A stretch of 64,000 nucleotides of DNA, taken from NCBI RefSeq assembly GCF_014645835.1, contig NZ_BMMM01000006.1, positions 124,001 through 188,000 on the forward strand, written 5' to 3'. Of the stretch, positions 43,019-51,338 are shown in pieces. A program made the translations under genes and the position numbers. The stretch is from Streptomyces albiflavescens (GTDB taxonomy: Bacteria; Actinomycetota; Actinomycetes; Streptomycetales; Streptomycetaceae). The notes beneath the pieces are model-generated. The model did no database searches. It had not been told where the DNA came from and saw nothing but the letters and a program-made list of their open reading frames with translations. Positions within the stretch are counted from its first letter, which is position 1; each line of letters starts with the position of its first letter.

Positions 43019-44467
43019 ATGAGCAGTAGTACGAACACGCCGACGCACCACACGTCCACGATCGGCTCGATCGGCACACCGAGCCGGCGCAACACCGAGC
43101 TGGCGCTCCTGGTGTTCGCCGTTGTCATCCCGGTGTTCGCCTATGCCAATGTGGGCCTGGCCATCGACGACCAGGTGCCGTCCGGCCTGCTGGGCTACGG
43201 CCTGGGCCTCGGGCTGCTGGCCGGAGTCGCCCATCTCGTCGTACGGAAGTTCGCCCCGTACGCGGACCCGCTGCTGCTGCCCCTGGCCACGCTGCTGAAC
43301 GGGCTCGGCCTGGTGGTCATCTGGCGGCTCGACCAGTCCAAGCTGCTCCAGTCGGTCAACCAGGCCGGCAACGCGGCGCCGCGCCAGCTGATGTACACCG
43401 CGCTGGCCATCGCCCTGTTCGTCGTCGTGCTGATCTTCCTCAAGGACCACCGCGTCCTGCAGCGCTACACCTACATCTCCATGGTCGGCGCGCTGGTCCT
43501 GCTGCTGCTCCCGCTGGTCCCGGGCCTCGGCGCCGACATCACCTACGGCGCCAAGATCTGGATCTCGGTCGCCGGATTCTCCATCCAGCCCGGTGAGTTC
43601 GCGAAGATCGTGCTGGCGGTCTTCTTCGCCGGCTACCTGATGGTGAAGCGGGACGCGCTGGCCCTCGCCAGCCGCCGCTTCATGGGCCTGTACCTGCCGC
43701 GCGGCCGCGACCTCGGCCCGATCCTCGTCGTCTGGGCGATCTCGATCCTCATCCTGGTCTTCGAGACCGACCTCGGTACGTCGCTGCTGTTCTTCGGAAT
43801 GTTCATCATCATGCTGTACGTCGCCACCGAGCGGACCAGCTGGATCGTCTTCGGTCTGCTGATGTCCGCCGCCGGCGCGGTCGGCGTGGCGAGCTTCGAA
43901 CCGCACGTCCAGACGCGTGTGCAGGCCTGGCTCGACCCGATGCACGAGTACATGCTCAGCCAGGCCGGAGTCAAGGACGGTGTCGTCCACTCCGAGCAGG
44001 CCATGCAGGCGCTGTGGGCGTTCGGCTCCGGCGGCACCCTCGGCACCGGCCTCGGCCAGGGCCACTCCGAGCTGATCAAGTTCGCCGCCAACTCCGACTT
44101 CATCCTCGCCACCTTCGGCGAGGAGCTGGGCCTGGCCGGCATCATGGCGATCCTGCTGATCTACGGTCTGATCGTGGAACGCGGCATCCGCACCGCCCTC
44201 GCCGCCCGCGACCCGTTCGGCAAGCTCCTCGCCGTCGGTCTGTCCGGCGCCTTCGGACTCCAGGTCTTCGTAGTCGCCGGCGGCGTCATGGGCCTGATCC
44301 CGCTGACCGGTATGACCATGCCGTTCCTGGCTTCCGGCGGTTCCTCCGTCATCGCCAACTGGGCCCTGATCGCCATCCTGATCCGCATCAGCGACACCGC
44401 ACGCCGCCCGGCCCCGGCGCCCGCCCCGAACCCCGACGCCGAGATGACCCAGGTGGTCCGCCCGTGA
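43019..44467 (+). CDS. rodA: SEDS-family peptidoglycan polymerase (FtsW/RodA/SpoVE)
   Basis: 482 residues, about ten to twelve membrane helices. The SEDS signature is visible at GAKIWISVAGFSIQPGEFAKI (QPxExxK) and the C-terminal PLTGMTMPFLASGGSSVIANW. It polymerises lipid II into glycan strands in the membrane and works with the class B PBP encoded next. GTGA overlap with pbpA. Confidence 0.94.
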   Translation: MSSSTNTPTHHTSTIGSIGTPSRRNTELALLVFAVVIPVFAYANVGLAIDDQVPSGLLGYGLGLGLLAGVAHLVVRKFAPYADPLLLPLATLLNGLGLVVIWRLDQSKLLQSVNQAGNAAPRQLMYTALAIALFVVVLIFLKDHRVLQRYTYISMVGALVLLLLPLVPGLGADITYGAKIWISVAGFSIQPGEFAKIVLAVFFAGYLMVKRDALALASRRFMGLYLPRGRDLGPILVVWAISILILVFETDLGTSLLFFGMFIIMLYVATERTSWIVFGLLMSAAGAVGVASFEPHVQTRVQAWLDPMHEYMLSQAGVKDGVVHSEQAMQALWAFGSGGTLGTGLGQGHSELIKFAANSDFILATFGEELGLAGIMAILLIYGLIVERGIRTALAARDPFGKLLAVGLSGAFGLQVFVVAGGVMGLIPLTGMTMPFLASGGSSVIANWALIAILIRISDTARRPAPAPAPNPDAEMTQVVRP

Positions 44468-45939
44468 ACAAGCCCCTGCGCCGGATCGCGATCTTCTGCG
44501 GCCTCCTCGTCCTGGCTCTGCTCATCCGCGACAACTGGCTCCAGTACGTCCAGGCCGACGAGCTCAGGACCGACCCGAAGAACCGCCGCGTCACCATCGA
44601 GCGGTACGCCACACCGCGCGGCGACATCATCGTGGACGGCGACCCGATCACCGGGTCCAAGAAGTCCACGAACAGCGACTTCGAGTACAAGCGGACCTAC
44701 AAGAACGGCCCGATGTGGGCACCGGTCACCGGGTACGTCTCACAGGCCTTCGGTGCCAGCCAGCTGGAGAACATCGACGACGGCATCCTCACCGGCAACG
44801 ACGACCGGCTCTTCTTCCGCAACACCCTCGACATGGTCACGGGCAAGAAGAAGCAGGGCGGCAACGTCGTCACCACCCTCAACGGCGCCGCCCAGAAGGC
44901 CGCCTTCGAGGGCCTGGGCGACAAGAAGGGCGCCGTCGCCGCGATCGACCCCAAGACCGGCGCGATCCTGGCGCTGGCCTCCACCCCGTCGTACGACCCC
45001 TCGACGTTCGCCGGTAACAGCACCAACACGGACGGCAAGGCCTGGAACAAGCTCCAGAAGAAGAACAACCCCGACGACCCGATGCTCAACCGCGCACTGC
45101 GCGAGACCTACCCGCCGGGCTCCACCTTCAAGGTCGTCACCGCCGCCGCGGCGCTGGAGAACGGGCTCGTCCCGGACGCGGACACCAAGACGGACTCGCC
45201 GGACCCGTGGACCATGCCGGGCACCACCACCGTGCTGCCCAACGAGGGCAACCTGCCCTGCAAGAACGCCACCCTGCGGGTCGCCCTTCAGGTCTCCTGC
45301 AACAGCGTCTTCGGCAAGGTCGGCGCCGACCTTGGCAACGACAAGATGCTGGAGGAGGCCAAGAAGTTCGGCTTCGGCTCCGAGCAGTTCACGCCGGTCC
45401 GCTCCAACGCCTCGGTCTTCTCCGACGACATGAACAAGTCGCAGACCGCGCTGTCCTCGATCGGCCAGTACAACACCGCCGCGACCCCGCTGCAGATGGC
45501 CATGGTGGCGTCCGCCGTCGCCAACGACGGCACGCTGATGAAGCCGTACATGGTCAGCGAGCTGAGCACCCACAACCTGGACGTCATCGAGCACACCGAC
45601 CCGCAGAAGCTGAGCCAGCCGCTCTCCCAGAAGAACGCGCAGGTTCTGCAGTCGATGATGGAGACGGTCATCAAGCCGGGCGGCACCGGCACCAGGGCCG
45701 CGATCCCCGGTGTGACGGTCGGCGGCAAGACGGGTACCGCCCAGCACGGCATCGACAACAGCGAGAAGCCGTACGCCTGGTTCATCTCGTACGCCAAGCT
45801 CAGCGACGGCAGCTCGCCGGTCGCCGTGGCCGTGGTCGTCGAGGACGGCAGCGCCAACCGTGACGACATCTCGGGTGGCGGCCTCGCCGCCCCCATCGCA
45901 AGGGACGTGATGAAGGCAGTCATCGACAGCAAGAAGTGA
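44464..45939 (+). CDS. pbpA: Class B penicillin-binding protein PbpA
   Basis: 491 residues. N-terminal signal-anchor (IAIFCGLLVLALLI), pedestal region with YATPRGDIIVDGDPI, and a transpeptidase domain with the three motifs S-T-F-K (PPGSTFKVV), S-C-N (QVSCNSVF) and K-T-G (VGGKTGTAQ). It crosslinks peptidoglycan together with the SEDS partner. GTG 44464 overlaps the rodA stop. Confidence 0.95.
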   Translation: MNKPLRRIAIFCGLLVLALLIRDNWLQYVQADELRTDPKNRRVTIERYATPRGDIIVDGDPITGSKKSTNSDFEYKRTYKNGPMWAPVTGYVSQAFGASQLENIDDGILTGNDDRLFFRNTLDMVTGKKKQGGNVVTTLNGAAQKAAFEGLGDKKGAVAAIDPKTGAILALASTPSYDPSTFAGNSTNTDGKAWNKLQKKNNPDDPMLNRALRETYPPGSTFKVVTAAAALENGLVPDADTKTDSPDPWTMPGTTTVLPNEGNLPCKNATLRVALQVSCNSVFGKVGADLGNDKMLEEAKKFGFGSEQFTPVRSNASVFSDDMNKSQTALSSIGQYNTAATPLQMAMVASAVANDGTLMKPYMVSELSTHNLDVIEHTDPQKLSQPLSQKNAQVLQSMMETVIKPGGTGTRAAIPGVTVGGKTGTAQHGIDNSEKPYAWFISYAKLSDGSSPVAVAVVVEDGSANRDDISGGGLAAPIARDVMKAVIDSKK

Positions 45940-46109
45940 CCCCGCTCACGTCCCCTTCACATCGGTGCACGTTGCGATACCGGTCCTGTATCGGGTGACG
46001 GTTCTGGCCAGGTCACAGAAGCGGAGCCGGGTACGGTATGCCCGGACGGCACACCGCCGGACCACACACCTGTGCGGTCGGGACCGACGGAGAGGGCTGG
46101 TAGGTAGCT

Positions 46110-48095
46110 ATGGAAGAGCCGCGTCGCCTCGGCGGCCGGTACGAGCTGGGCCAGGTGCTCGGCCGTGGTGGCATGGCGGAGGTCTACCTCGCGCATGACA
46201 CCCGGCTCGGACGCACCGTGGCGGTGAAGACGCTGCGGGCGGACCTCGCGCGCGACCCGTCGTTCCAGGCCCGGTTCCGCCGGGAGGCCCAGTCGGCCGC
46301 CTCGCTCAACCATCCCGCGATCGTCGCCGTGTACGACACGGGTGAGGACTACATCGACGGGACCTCCATTCCGTACATCGTGATGGAGTACGTCGACGGG
46401 TCCACGCTGCGCGAGCTGCTGCACTCGGGCCGCAAGCTGCTGCCCGAACGCGCCATGGAGATGACCATCGGCATCCTCCAGGCGCTCGAGTACTCCCACA
46501 GAAACGGCATCGTCCACCGCGACATCAAGCCGGCGAACGTCATGCTGACGCGCAACGGCCAGGTCAAGGTGATGGACTTCGGCATCGCCCGCGCCATGGG
46601 CGACGCCGGCATGACGATGACGCAGACGGCCGCGGTCATCGGCACGGCGCAGTACCTGTCGCCGGAGCAGGCGAAGGGCGAGCAGGTCGACGCCCGCTCG
46701 GACCTCTACTCCACCGGCTGCCTGCTGTACGAGCTGCTGACGGTCCGGCCCCCCTTCATCGGGGACTCCCCGGTCGCGGTCGCGTACCAGCACGTGCGGG
46801 AGGAGGCCCAGCCGCCTTCCGTCTTCGACCCCGAGATCACGCCCGAGATGGACGCGATCGTCCTGAAGGCGCTGGTCAAGGACCCGGACTACCGCTATCA
46901 GTCCGCCGACGAGATGCGCGCCGACATCGAGGCCTGCCTCGACGGCCAGCCCGTCGCGGCCACCGCCGCCATGGGCTCGGTCGGCTACGGCGGCTACCCC
47001 GACGACCAGCCGACCACGGCCCTGCGCTCCGCGGACGCGGGCGCCACGTCCATGCTGCCCCCGACGAACCCGGACGACGGCGGCTACGGCTACGACGACC
47101 GCCCCGACCGCCGCCGCCAGAAGAAGAACAACACCTCCACAATCCTGCTGGTCGTGGCGGGCGTCCTGGTCCTTGTCGGAGCGATCCTGATCGGGAAGTG
47201 GGCGTTCGAGGACAAGGGGGCGAGCAATGACACGTTCCAGGCGCCCAACTTCGTCAGCCAGACGCTGACCGACGCCACGAAGATGGCGGAGAACCGCGAT
47301 CTGAAGCTGTCGACCACCAAGAGGCCCTGCGAGAAGGAACCCAAGGGCAACATCTGCTCCCAGGACCCGCAAGCGGGCACGACGGTGAAGAAGGGCGACA
47401 CGATCAATCTGGTGGTGTCGACTGGGGCGCCGAAGGTGGCGGTGCCGAGCGTTCTCGGCAAGAAGCTGGACAAGGCCAAGCAGATCCTCGAGGCCGACAA
47501 GTACCAGTTCAACGTCGAGACGACGTACCAGGAATCCGCAGAGGACCCGGACACCGTCCTGCAGCAGGACCCGAATCTCGGTGACGAGGTGCAGAAGGGG
47601 TCGACGATCACCCTCACCGTCGCCAAGCAGAAGAAACAGGTCCCGGTCCCCGACGTCACCGGCAAGACCTGCGACGAGGCCAAGCAGCAGATGACGGTCA
47701 ACAACCTCGTCGGCGAATGCACCGAGGTGGAGACCGCCGACCCCAACCTGGTCGGAAAGGTCATCCAGACGTCTCCGCAGGCCAACACCCAGGCCGACCC
47801 CGGTTCCAAGGTGTCGATCCAGATCGGCAAGGCCGCCGAGCAGGAACTGGTGACCGTCCCGACCCTGACGAATCAGACGCTCAAGGACGCGAAGAAGGCC
47901 ATCCGGGACTCGAACCTACAGATCGGCACCATCACCGGTTCGCAGGACGACAACGCCATTGTCTTCGTCCAGGACCCGCCAGCAGGCAGCCAGGTCGCCA
48001 AGAACACCCCGGTCAACCTGACCGCGGCGGGCGGAAACAACAACGGTGGCACCGACAACGGCGGTACGAACATCTTCGGCGGCACCACCGGCTGA
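46110..48095 (+). CDS. pknB: PASTA-domain Ser/Thr protein kinase PknB
   Basis: 661 residues. Kinase domain about 10-275: VLGRGGMAEVYLAHD, VAVKTL, HRDIKPANVMLT, DFGIARAMGD, activation loop MTMTQTAAVIGTAQYLSPEQ. Membrane helix STILLVVAGVLVLVGAILIGKWAF (about 350-372). Four PASTA repeats follow (each beginning near APNFVSQTL, VPSVLGKKL, VPDVTGKTC, VPTLTNQTL), which bind muropeptides or lipid II. It phosphorylates FHA proteins and cell-wall enzymes. The upstream 170-bp gap has a hairpin CGATAC/GTATCG near 45975. Confidence 0.96.
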   Translation: MEEPRRLGGRYELGQVLGRGGMAEVYLAHDTRLGRTVAVKTLRADLARDPSFQARFRREAQSAASLNHPAIVAVYDTGEDYIDGTSIPYIVMEYVDGSTLRELLHSGRKLLPERAMEMTIGILQALEYSHRNGIVHRDIKPANVMLTRNGQVKVMDFGIARAMGDAGMTMTQTAAVIGTAQYLSPEQAKGEQVDARSDLYSTGCLLYELLTVRPPFIGDSPVAVAYQHVREEAQPPSVFDPEITPEMDAIVLKALVKDPDYRYQSADEMRADIEACLDGQPVAATAAMGSVGYGGYPDDQPTTALRSADAGATSMLPPTNPDDGGYGYDDRPDRRRQKKNNTSTILLVVAGVLVLVGAILIGKWAFEDKGASNDTFQAPNFVSQTLTDATKMAENRDLKLSTTKRPCEKEPKGNICSQDPQAGTTVKKGDTINLVVSTGAPKVAVPSVLGKKLDKAKQILEADKYQFNVETTYQESAEDPDTVLQQDPNLGDEVQKGSTITLTVAKQKKQVPVPDVTGKTCDEAKQQMTVNNLVGECTEVETADPNLVGKVIQTSPQANTQADPGSKVSIQIGKAAEQELVTVPTLTNQTLKDAKKAIRDSNLQIGTITGSQDDNAIVFVQDPPAGSQVAKNTPVNLTAAGGNNNGGTDNGGTNIFGGTTG

Positions 48096-48115
48096 AGCAT
48101 CGCCCTGAACAAGAC

Positions 48116-48150
48116 TGTGCCCCGCCCGGAACTCTCCGAGCGGGGCACAG
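48116..48150 (+). terminator. Terminator after pknB
   Basis: CTGTGCCCCGC / GCGGGGCACAG arms around a 14-nt loop, 18 bases past the pknB stop, followed by TTCGTTCGTT. Confidence 0.75.
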
Positions 48151-48313
48151 TTCGTTCGTTGACTCGCCTGAGCGGGGGATTCAGCCGCACTGTTTAAGCA
48201 ATCCATCAATCGCCGTACCGTTGCCCAGCAGATCGGACAGCAATGGTTTTATGGCCGAGAATCAGTGCGCAACTACAGCTGGATTAAGTCCACCCGCTCG
48301 CCCGAACAAGGGG

Positions 48314-48682
48314 CTAGTAAACCTGATAGCTGCGACCCGACATGTGATACAGCTCGGGAATATTATCAGCTTGCGTCTTCCCGTACATATAGAGCTTCTG
48401 CCCCTTACAATCCTTCTGACTGTAAACGATCAGCTGATTGTTGTTTCGGTTCGCTATGGACTTTATGGCCCACGGCATATTTTTGCACTTAAAGGGACCT
48501 TCATTCGTCCACTTTTTAGTACCACTGAAATGCGTCTTAGAATAAGCGCAAACGAGATATTCGTTGAACCCTGAGCAGTCGCGTGGAGGCGTAACAGCTG
48601 CATGAGATGCCGGCGCCATCAAAACGCTTGCTGATACGACCACCCCCATCACAGCAGAAAGCCTCATGGCAACCTTCTTCAT
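48314..48682 (-). CDS. Small secreted protein, possible beta/gamma-crystallin or I36-inhibitor type
   Basis: 122 residues. Signal peptide MKKVAMRLSAVMGVVVSASVLMAPASHA, cleavage near residue 30. The mature part CSGFNEYLVCAYSKTHFSG and NRNNNQLIVYSQKDCKGQKLYMYGKTQADNIPE has the Y/F-x-x-x-x-F-x-G and C-rich pattern of small extracellular Greek-key proteins such as peptidase inhibitor family I36, which is my best guess only. Codon use is markedly richer in A/T at third positions than the neighbours, and the gene breaks the conserved pknB-sortase order, so acquisition by transfer is likely. Confidence 0.7.
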   Translation of the reverse strand: MKKVAMRLSAVMGVVVSASVLMAPASHAAVTPPRDCSGFNEYLVCAYSKTHFSGTKKWTNEGPFKCKNMPWAIKSIANRNNNQLIVYSQKDCKGQKLYMYGKTQADNIPELYHMSGRSYQVY

Positions 48683-48700
48683 CTTTCCTCGCTCTCCCAT

Positions 48701-49356
48701 TGGTACGTTTTAGGCCGCAGCTAGTGACAGCAAAGCATACAACTCGTGCAGCATGTGACATTTTCGGCCAGACATGAAAGCGAACCTTGCCGACTAACTA
48801 CTCCAATACGGACAGGATCTCCTCAGTCTTGATGGATGAAATTTCAGTCCCCGTCAGCGACCACGTTCAATACTGCAAAATTCCCTCAAGACATGACGTC
48901 ACTGCGCACAACTCGCGCGACCGCGACACAATGCTTTGCCCGGCTCGCTCGCCAGGCACCCGGTGAGCATCGGCTACCAGCCGTGGGTGAACCCGTCGAC
49001 TGGCCGAAAGTCGACGCAATCGTGTTCGCAAGCTTCCCCCGACCGTCGCGATCCCATATGTGAGCTCGGCCCACGTAGCTGGAACGCAGCATGAAAACAT
49101 TGTGCGGAGCAGGCAGAAGTGTTCCGTTCGATGAGTGCGGATTCGTTTACCCAACCGAGCGCGCTCGGCCCGAGCAACCGAAAGCGCATCCGTGGCACCT
49201 TGCCGTGCACGTCTCCAGCAGTTGATCGCTCCGGTGTAACAGAACCACTCGGATCCTGCACCTTCTGCTCCAAGGATCGCTGGGCCCAGGGGTGGGGTGG
49301 GGAAACAGAGCTCTGCCCCGGCCACACGGCCACCACACGAGTAGAGGGGGCAGAAC
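48701..49356. other. AT-richer intergenic region of the inserted island
   Basis: 656 bases. Open frames here are short, lack ribosome sites and look unlike known proteins. I see no gene I can support. Base composition is lower in GC than the flanks, like the adjacent secreted-protein gene. It may be a decayed remnant. Confidence 0.5.
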
Positions 49357-50406
49357 GTGATCAACGAAGCGGCTCTGTTGGAATCGAAGGCGCTGCGGGA
49401 CGGCGCGCTGGAGCGCACGGACGTACTGGACAAAGTCAAAGCGCTGTCGCTGCTGCCGGATGGCATGCACGTGACTACGGCTATGGTCGCGGCGTACTTC
49501 GAGGTCGCGGAGCGTGCTATCAACCGGATGGCGCAGCGGCACCGGGACGAGCTGACGGTGAACGGCCTGCGGATCCTGCGCGGAGAAGAGCTCTCGCGAT
49601 TTAAGGGAGACACGTTGTCTCTCTATCCGCAGAGTTATCCACAGCCCCGCTCCAGCTTGGCCCTCTGGTCCCGCCGGGCCGTCCTCAACGTCGCCATGCT
49701 GCTCCGCGACAGCGACGTCGCCCGCCAGGTCCGCACCTACCTTCTCGATATGGAGTACCTGGCGCGCACTCGCCCCATGAAGGAACCTGCCCCCAGCAAC
49801 GCGCTGCCGCTGGACGATCGCATCGACCGACAGATCACCCACATCCTTGGCAAGACCGTCGTCCCGATGCTCAATGCCCTGATCGAAACCTCGGGCGAAC
49901 ACCGTCAGGAGCTCGTCGCCCTACGTGAGGATGTCCAGCGGGTCGAGCAGCGGCTGTGCGACCACGACGCCCGCATCACGGATCTCGAACACACTCGTGG
50001 TCCACGCCCGTACACCGGGATCATGGCCTCGATCGACGCCATGAACTGGCGGGAGTTCGAGCACCACATCGCCGTTCTGCTGCGCCGCGACGGCTGTACG
50101 GAGGTCATCGTGCACGGCGGTCCAGGTGACCGGGGAGTGGATGTCACGGCGTGCACCGCCGACGGCCGCACGGTCGTCGCACAGTGCAAGAGCTTCGCGC
50201 CATACCGCCCCGTGTGGAGCGGCGAACTGCAGAAGTTCCTCGGCGCTTCACACGTCCAGCACGCGGCCGACGTGGCACTCTTCGTCGCTACGACATCATT
50301 CACGCCCGCCGCACGTGCCATCGCGGAGAGCTGCGGCGTCACCCTCGTGGACCGCGCCCACCTGGAGAAGTGGAGCGCTGGAGTTCCACTCCCTGTCCTC
50401 CAGTAG
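49357..50406 (+). CDS. Mrr-type restriction endonuclease with N-terminal phage-regulator-like domain
   Basis: 349 residues. C-terminal Mrr-like PD-(D/E)xK domain, about residues 228-340: INAMNWREFEHHIAVLL-type entry (written here as DAMNWREFEHHIAVLLRRDG), VIVHGGPGDRGVDVTACTADGRTVVAQCKSF with the catalytic D and QxK, and HVQHAADVALFVATTSFTPAAR. The N-terminal 120 residues (VTTAMVAAYFEVAERAINRMAQRHRDEL, LWSRRAVLNVAMLLRDSDVARQVRTYLLDME) resemble Rha/antirepressor-like phage domains. A short coiled coil lies between (REDVQRVEQRLCDHDARI). The GTG start follows AGGGGGC. It probably cuts modified or foreign DNA (inference). Confidence 0.82.
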   Translation: MINEAALLESKALRDGALERTDVLDKVKALSLLPDGMHVTTAMVAAYFEVAERAINRMAQRHRDELTVNGLRILRGEELSRFKGDTLSLYPQSYPQPRSSLALWSRRAVLNVAMLLRDSDVARQVRTYLLDMEYLARTRPMKEPAPSNALPLDDRIDRQITHILGKTVVPMLNALIETSGEHRQELVALREDVQRVEQRLCDHDARITDLEHTRGPRPYTGIMASIDAMNWREFEHHIAVLLRRDGCTEVIVHGGPGDRGVDVTACTADGRTVVAQCKSFAPYRPVWSGELQKFLGASHVQHAADVALFVATTSFTPAARAIAESCGVTLVDRAHLEKWSAGVPLPVLQ

Positions 50407-50433
50407 GCGTCACCAGAGGCAACCGAAAGAGCC

Positions 50434-50468
50434 CGAAGTCGCAAGAGCAAGTTGCGGCTTCGGGCCTT
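50434..50468. terminator. Terminator after the nuclease gene
   Basis: GCCCGAAGTCGCAA and TTGCGGCTTCGGGC arms with one wobble. Lies between convergent genes. Confidence 0.7.
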
Positions 50469-50509
50469 CGTCATCCTAGGTGACCAACCCCCCTACAGAG
50501 GGCTGCCGT

Positions 50510-51268
50510 TCAGCGCAGTTCCTTCGGCGGAGTCCGGTCGCTGTCCACCTTGTCCACGCGCTCCAGCTCGCCCCACACCACGTACCGATACCGGGACGTG
50601 TACACCGGCGTGCAGGTCGTCAGCGTGATGTAGTGGCCGGGCTTCTTCTTGCCAGACTGCTTGGGGACCTGCTGGAGGACCTTGACGTTGTACTTCGAGG
50701 TCTCCGGGAGGATCCAGTAGACCTTGTAGACGTACCACTTGTCCTTGGTCTCGAAGACGATCGGGTCGCCCTTTTTGATCTTGTCGATGTTGTGGAACTT
50801 GGCGCCGTGGCCATCCCGGTGAGCGGCGAGGGTGAAGTTGCCGTTCTTGCCGGTCATCGGCAGGGCCGCCTTGACGGGGTCGGTGTAATAGCCGGCCACG
50901 CCGTTGTTGAGGACCTTGGTCGACGTGCCCTTCTCCACGAGCACCTCGCCGTTCTTCATCGCCGGGACGTGCAGGAAGCCGATACCGGCCTTGGTGTCCA
51001 GCGCCCCAGGGCCGCCCTTGTCCTGCGCCCAGTTGTCGCGGACCTTGTCGCCCTGCTTGTGCGCCGCACGGTCCGCGACGACGTTCGTCCACCACAGGGA
51101 GTAGGCGACGAACAGGCCGAGCACCAGACCCGCGGTGATGAGGAGTTCACCGAAGACGCTGACCGCCATCGCGACACGACCGGAACCGCGGCGTCGCGGT
51201 GCGGGCGCAGCCGATCCAGCCTCGGCGTCGAATTCGGCGCGCCCCCCGTGGTCGGTCCTCGCTGCCAC
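50510..51268 (-). CDS. srtE2: Class E sortase (SrtE2-like)
   Basis: 252 residues. N-terminal basic region and membrane helix (VAMAVSVFGELLITAGLVLGLFVAYSLWW), then the sortase barrel with LAAHRDGHGAKFHNIDKIKKGD (catalytic His) and LTTCTPVYTSRYRYVVWG (TLxTC motif and conserved Arg). In Streptomyces, class E sortases attach chaplins and other LAxTG proteins to the wall. GTG 51268 was chosen. It lies 70 bases after the next sortase gene. Confidence 0.9.
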   Translation of the reverse strand: MAARTDHGGRAEFDAEAGSAAPAPRRRGSGRVAMAVSVFGELLITAGLVLGLFVAYSLWWTNVVADRAAHKQGDKVRDNWAQDKGGPGALDTKAGIGFLHVPAMKNGEVLVEKGTSTKVLNNGVAGYYTDPVKAALPMTGKNGNFTLAAHRDGHGAKFHNIDKIKKGDPIVFETKDKWYVYKVYWILPETSKYNVKVLQQVPKQSGKKKPGHYITLTTCTPVYTSRYRYVVWGELERVDKVDSDRTPPKELR

Positions 51269-51338
51269 TGTGCATCTGCCCCGTCTGGTCTGTCGCAGGT
51301 TGTCTCAAGTGTTCTGGGCCGACCGCTCAGTCGACCTC

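Noticed and set aside
45970..45990. CGATAC/GTATCG hairpin as terminator of pbpA
   Set aside because: Weak stem without a T-tract; could equally be a leader element of pknB.
48314..48682. Toxin-antitoxin unit with the nuclease
   Set aside because: The small protein has a clear signal peptide and lies on the opposite strand; no partner or overlap supports a toxin-antitoxin pair.
48836..49092. Short frames in the island gap
   Set aside because: No ribosome sites and no recognisable protein features on either strand.
49635..49643. TTATCCACA in the nuclease gene as an isolated DnaA box
   Set aside because: A single match inside coding sequence is not informative.
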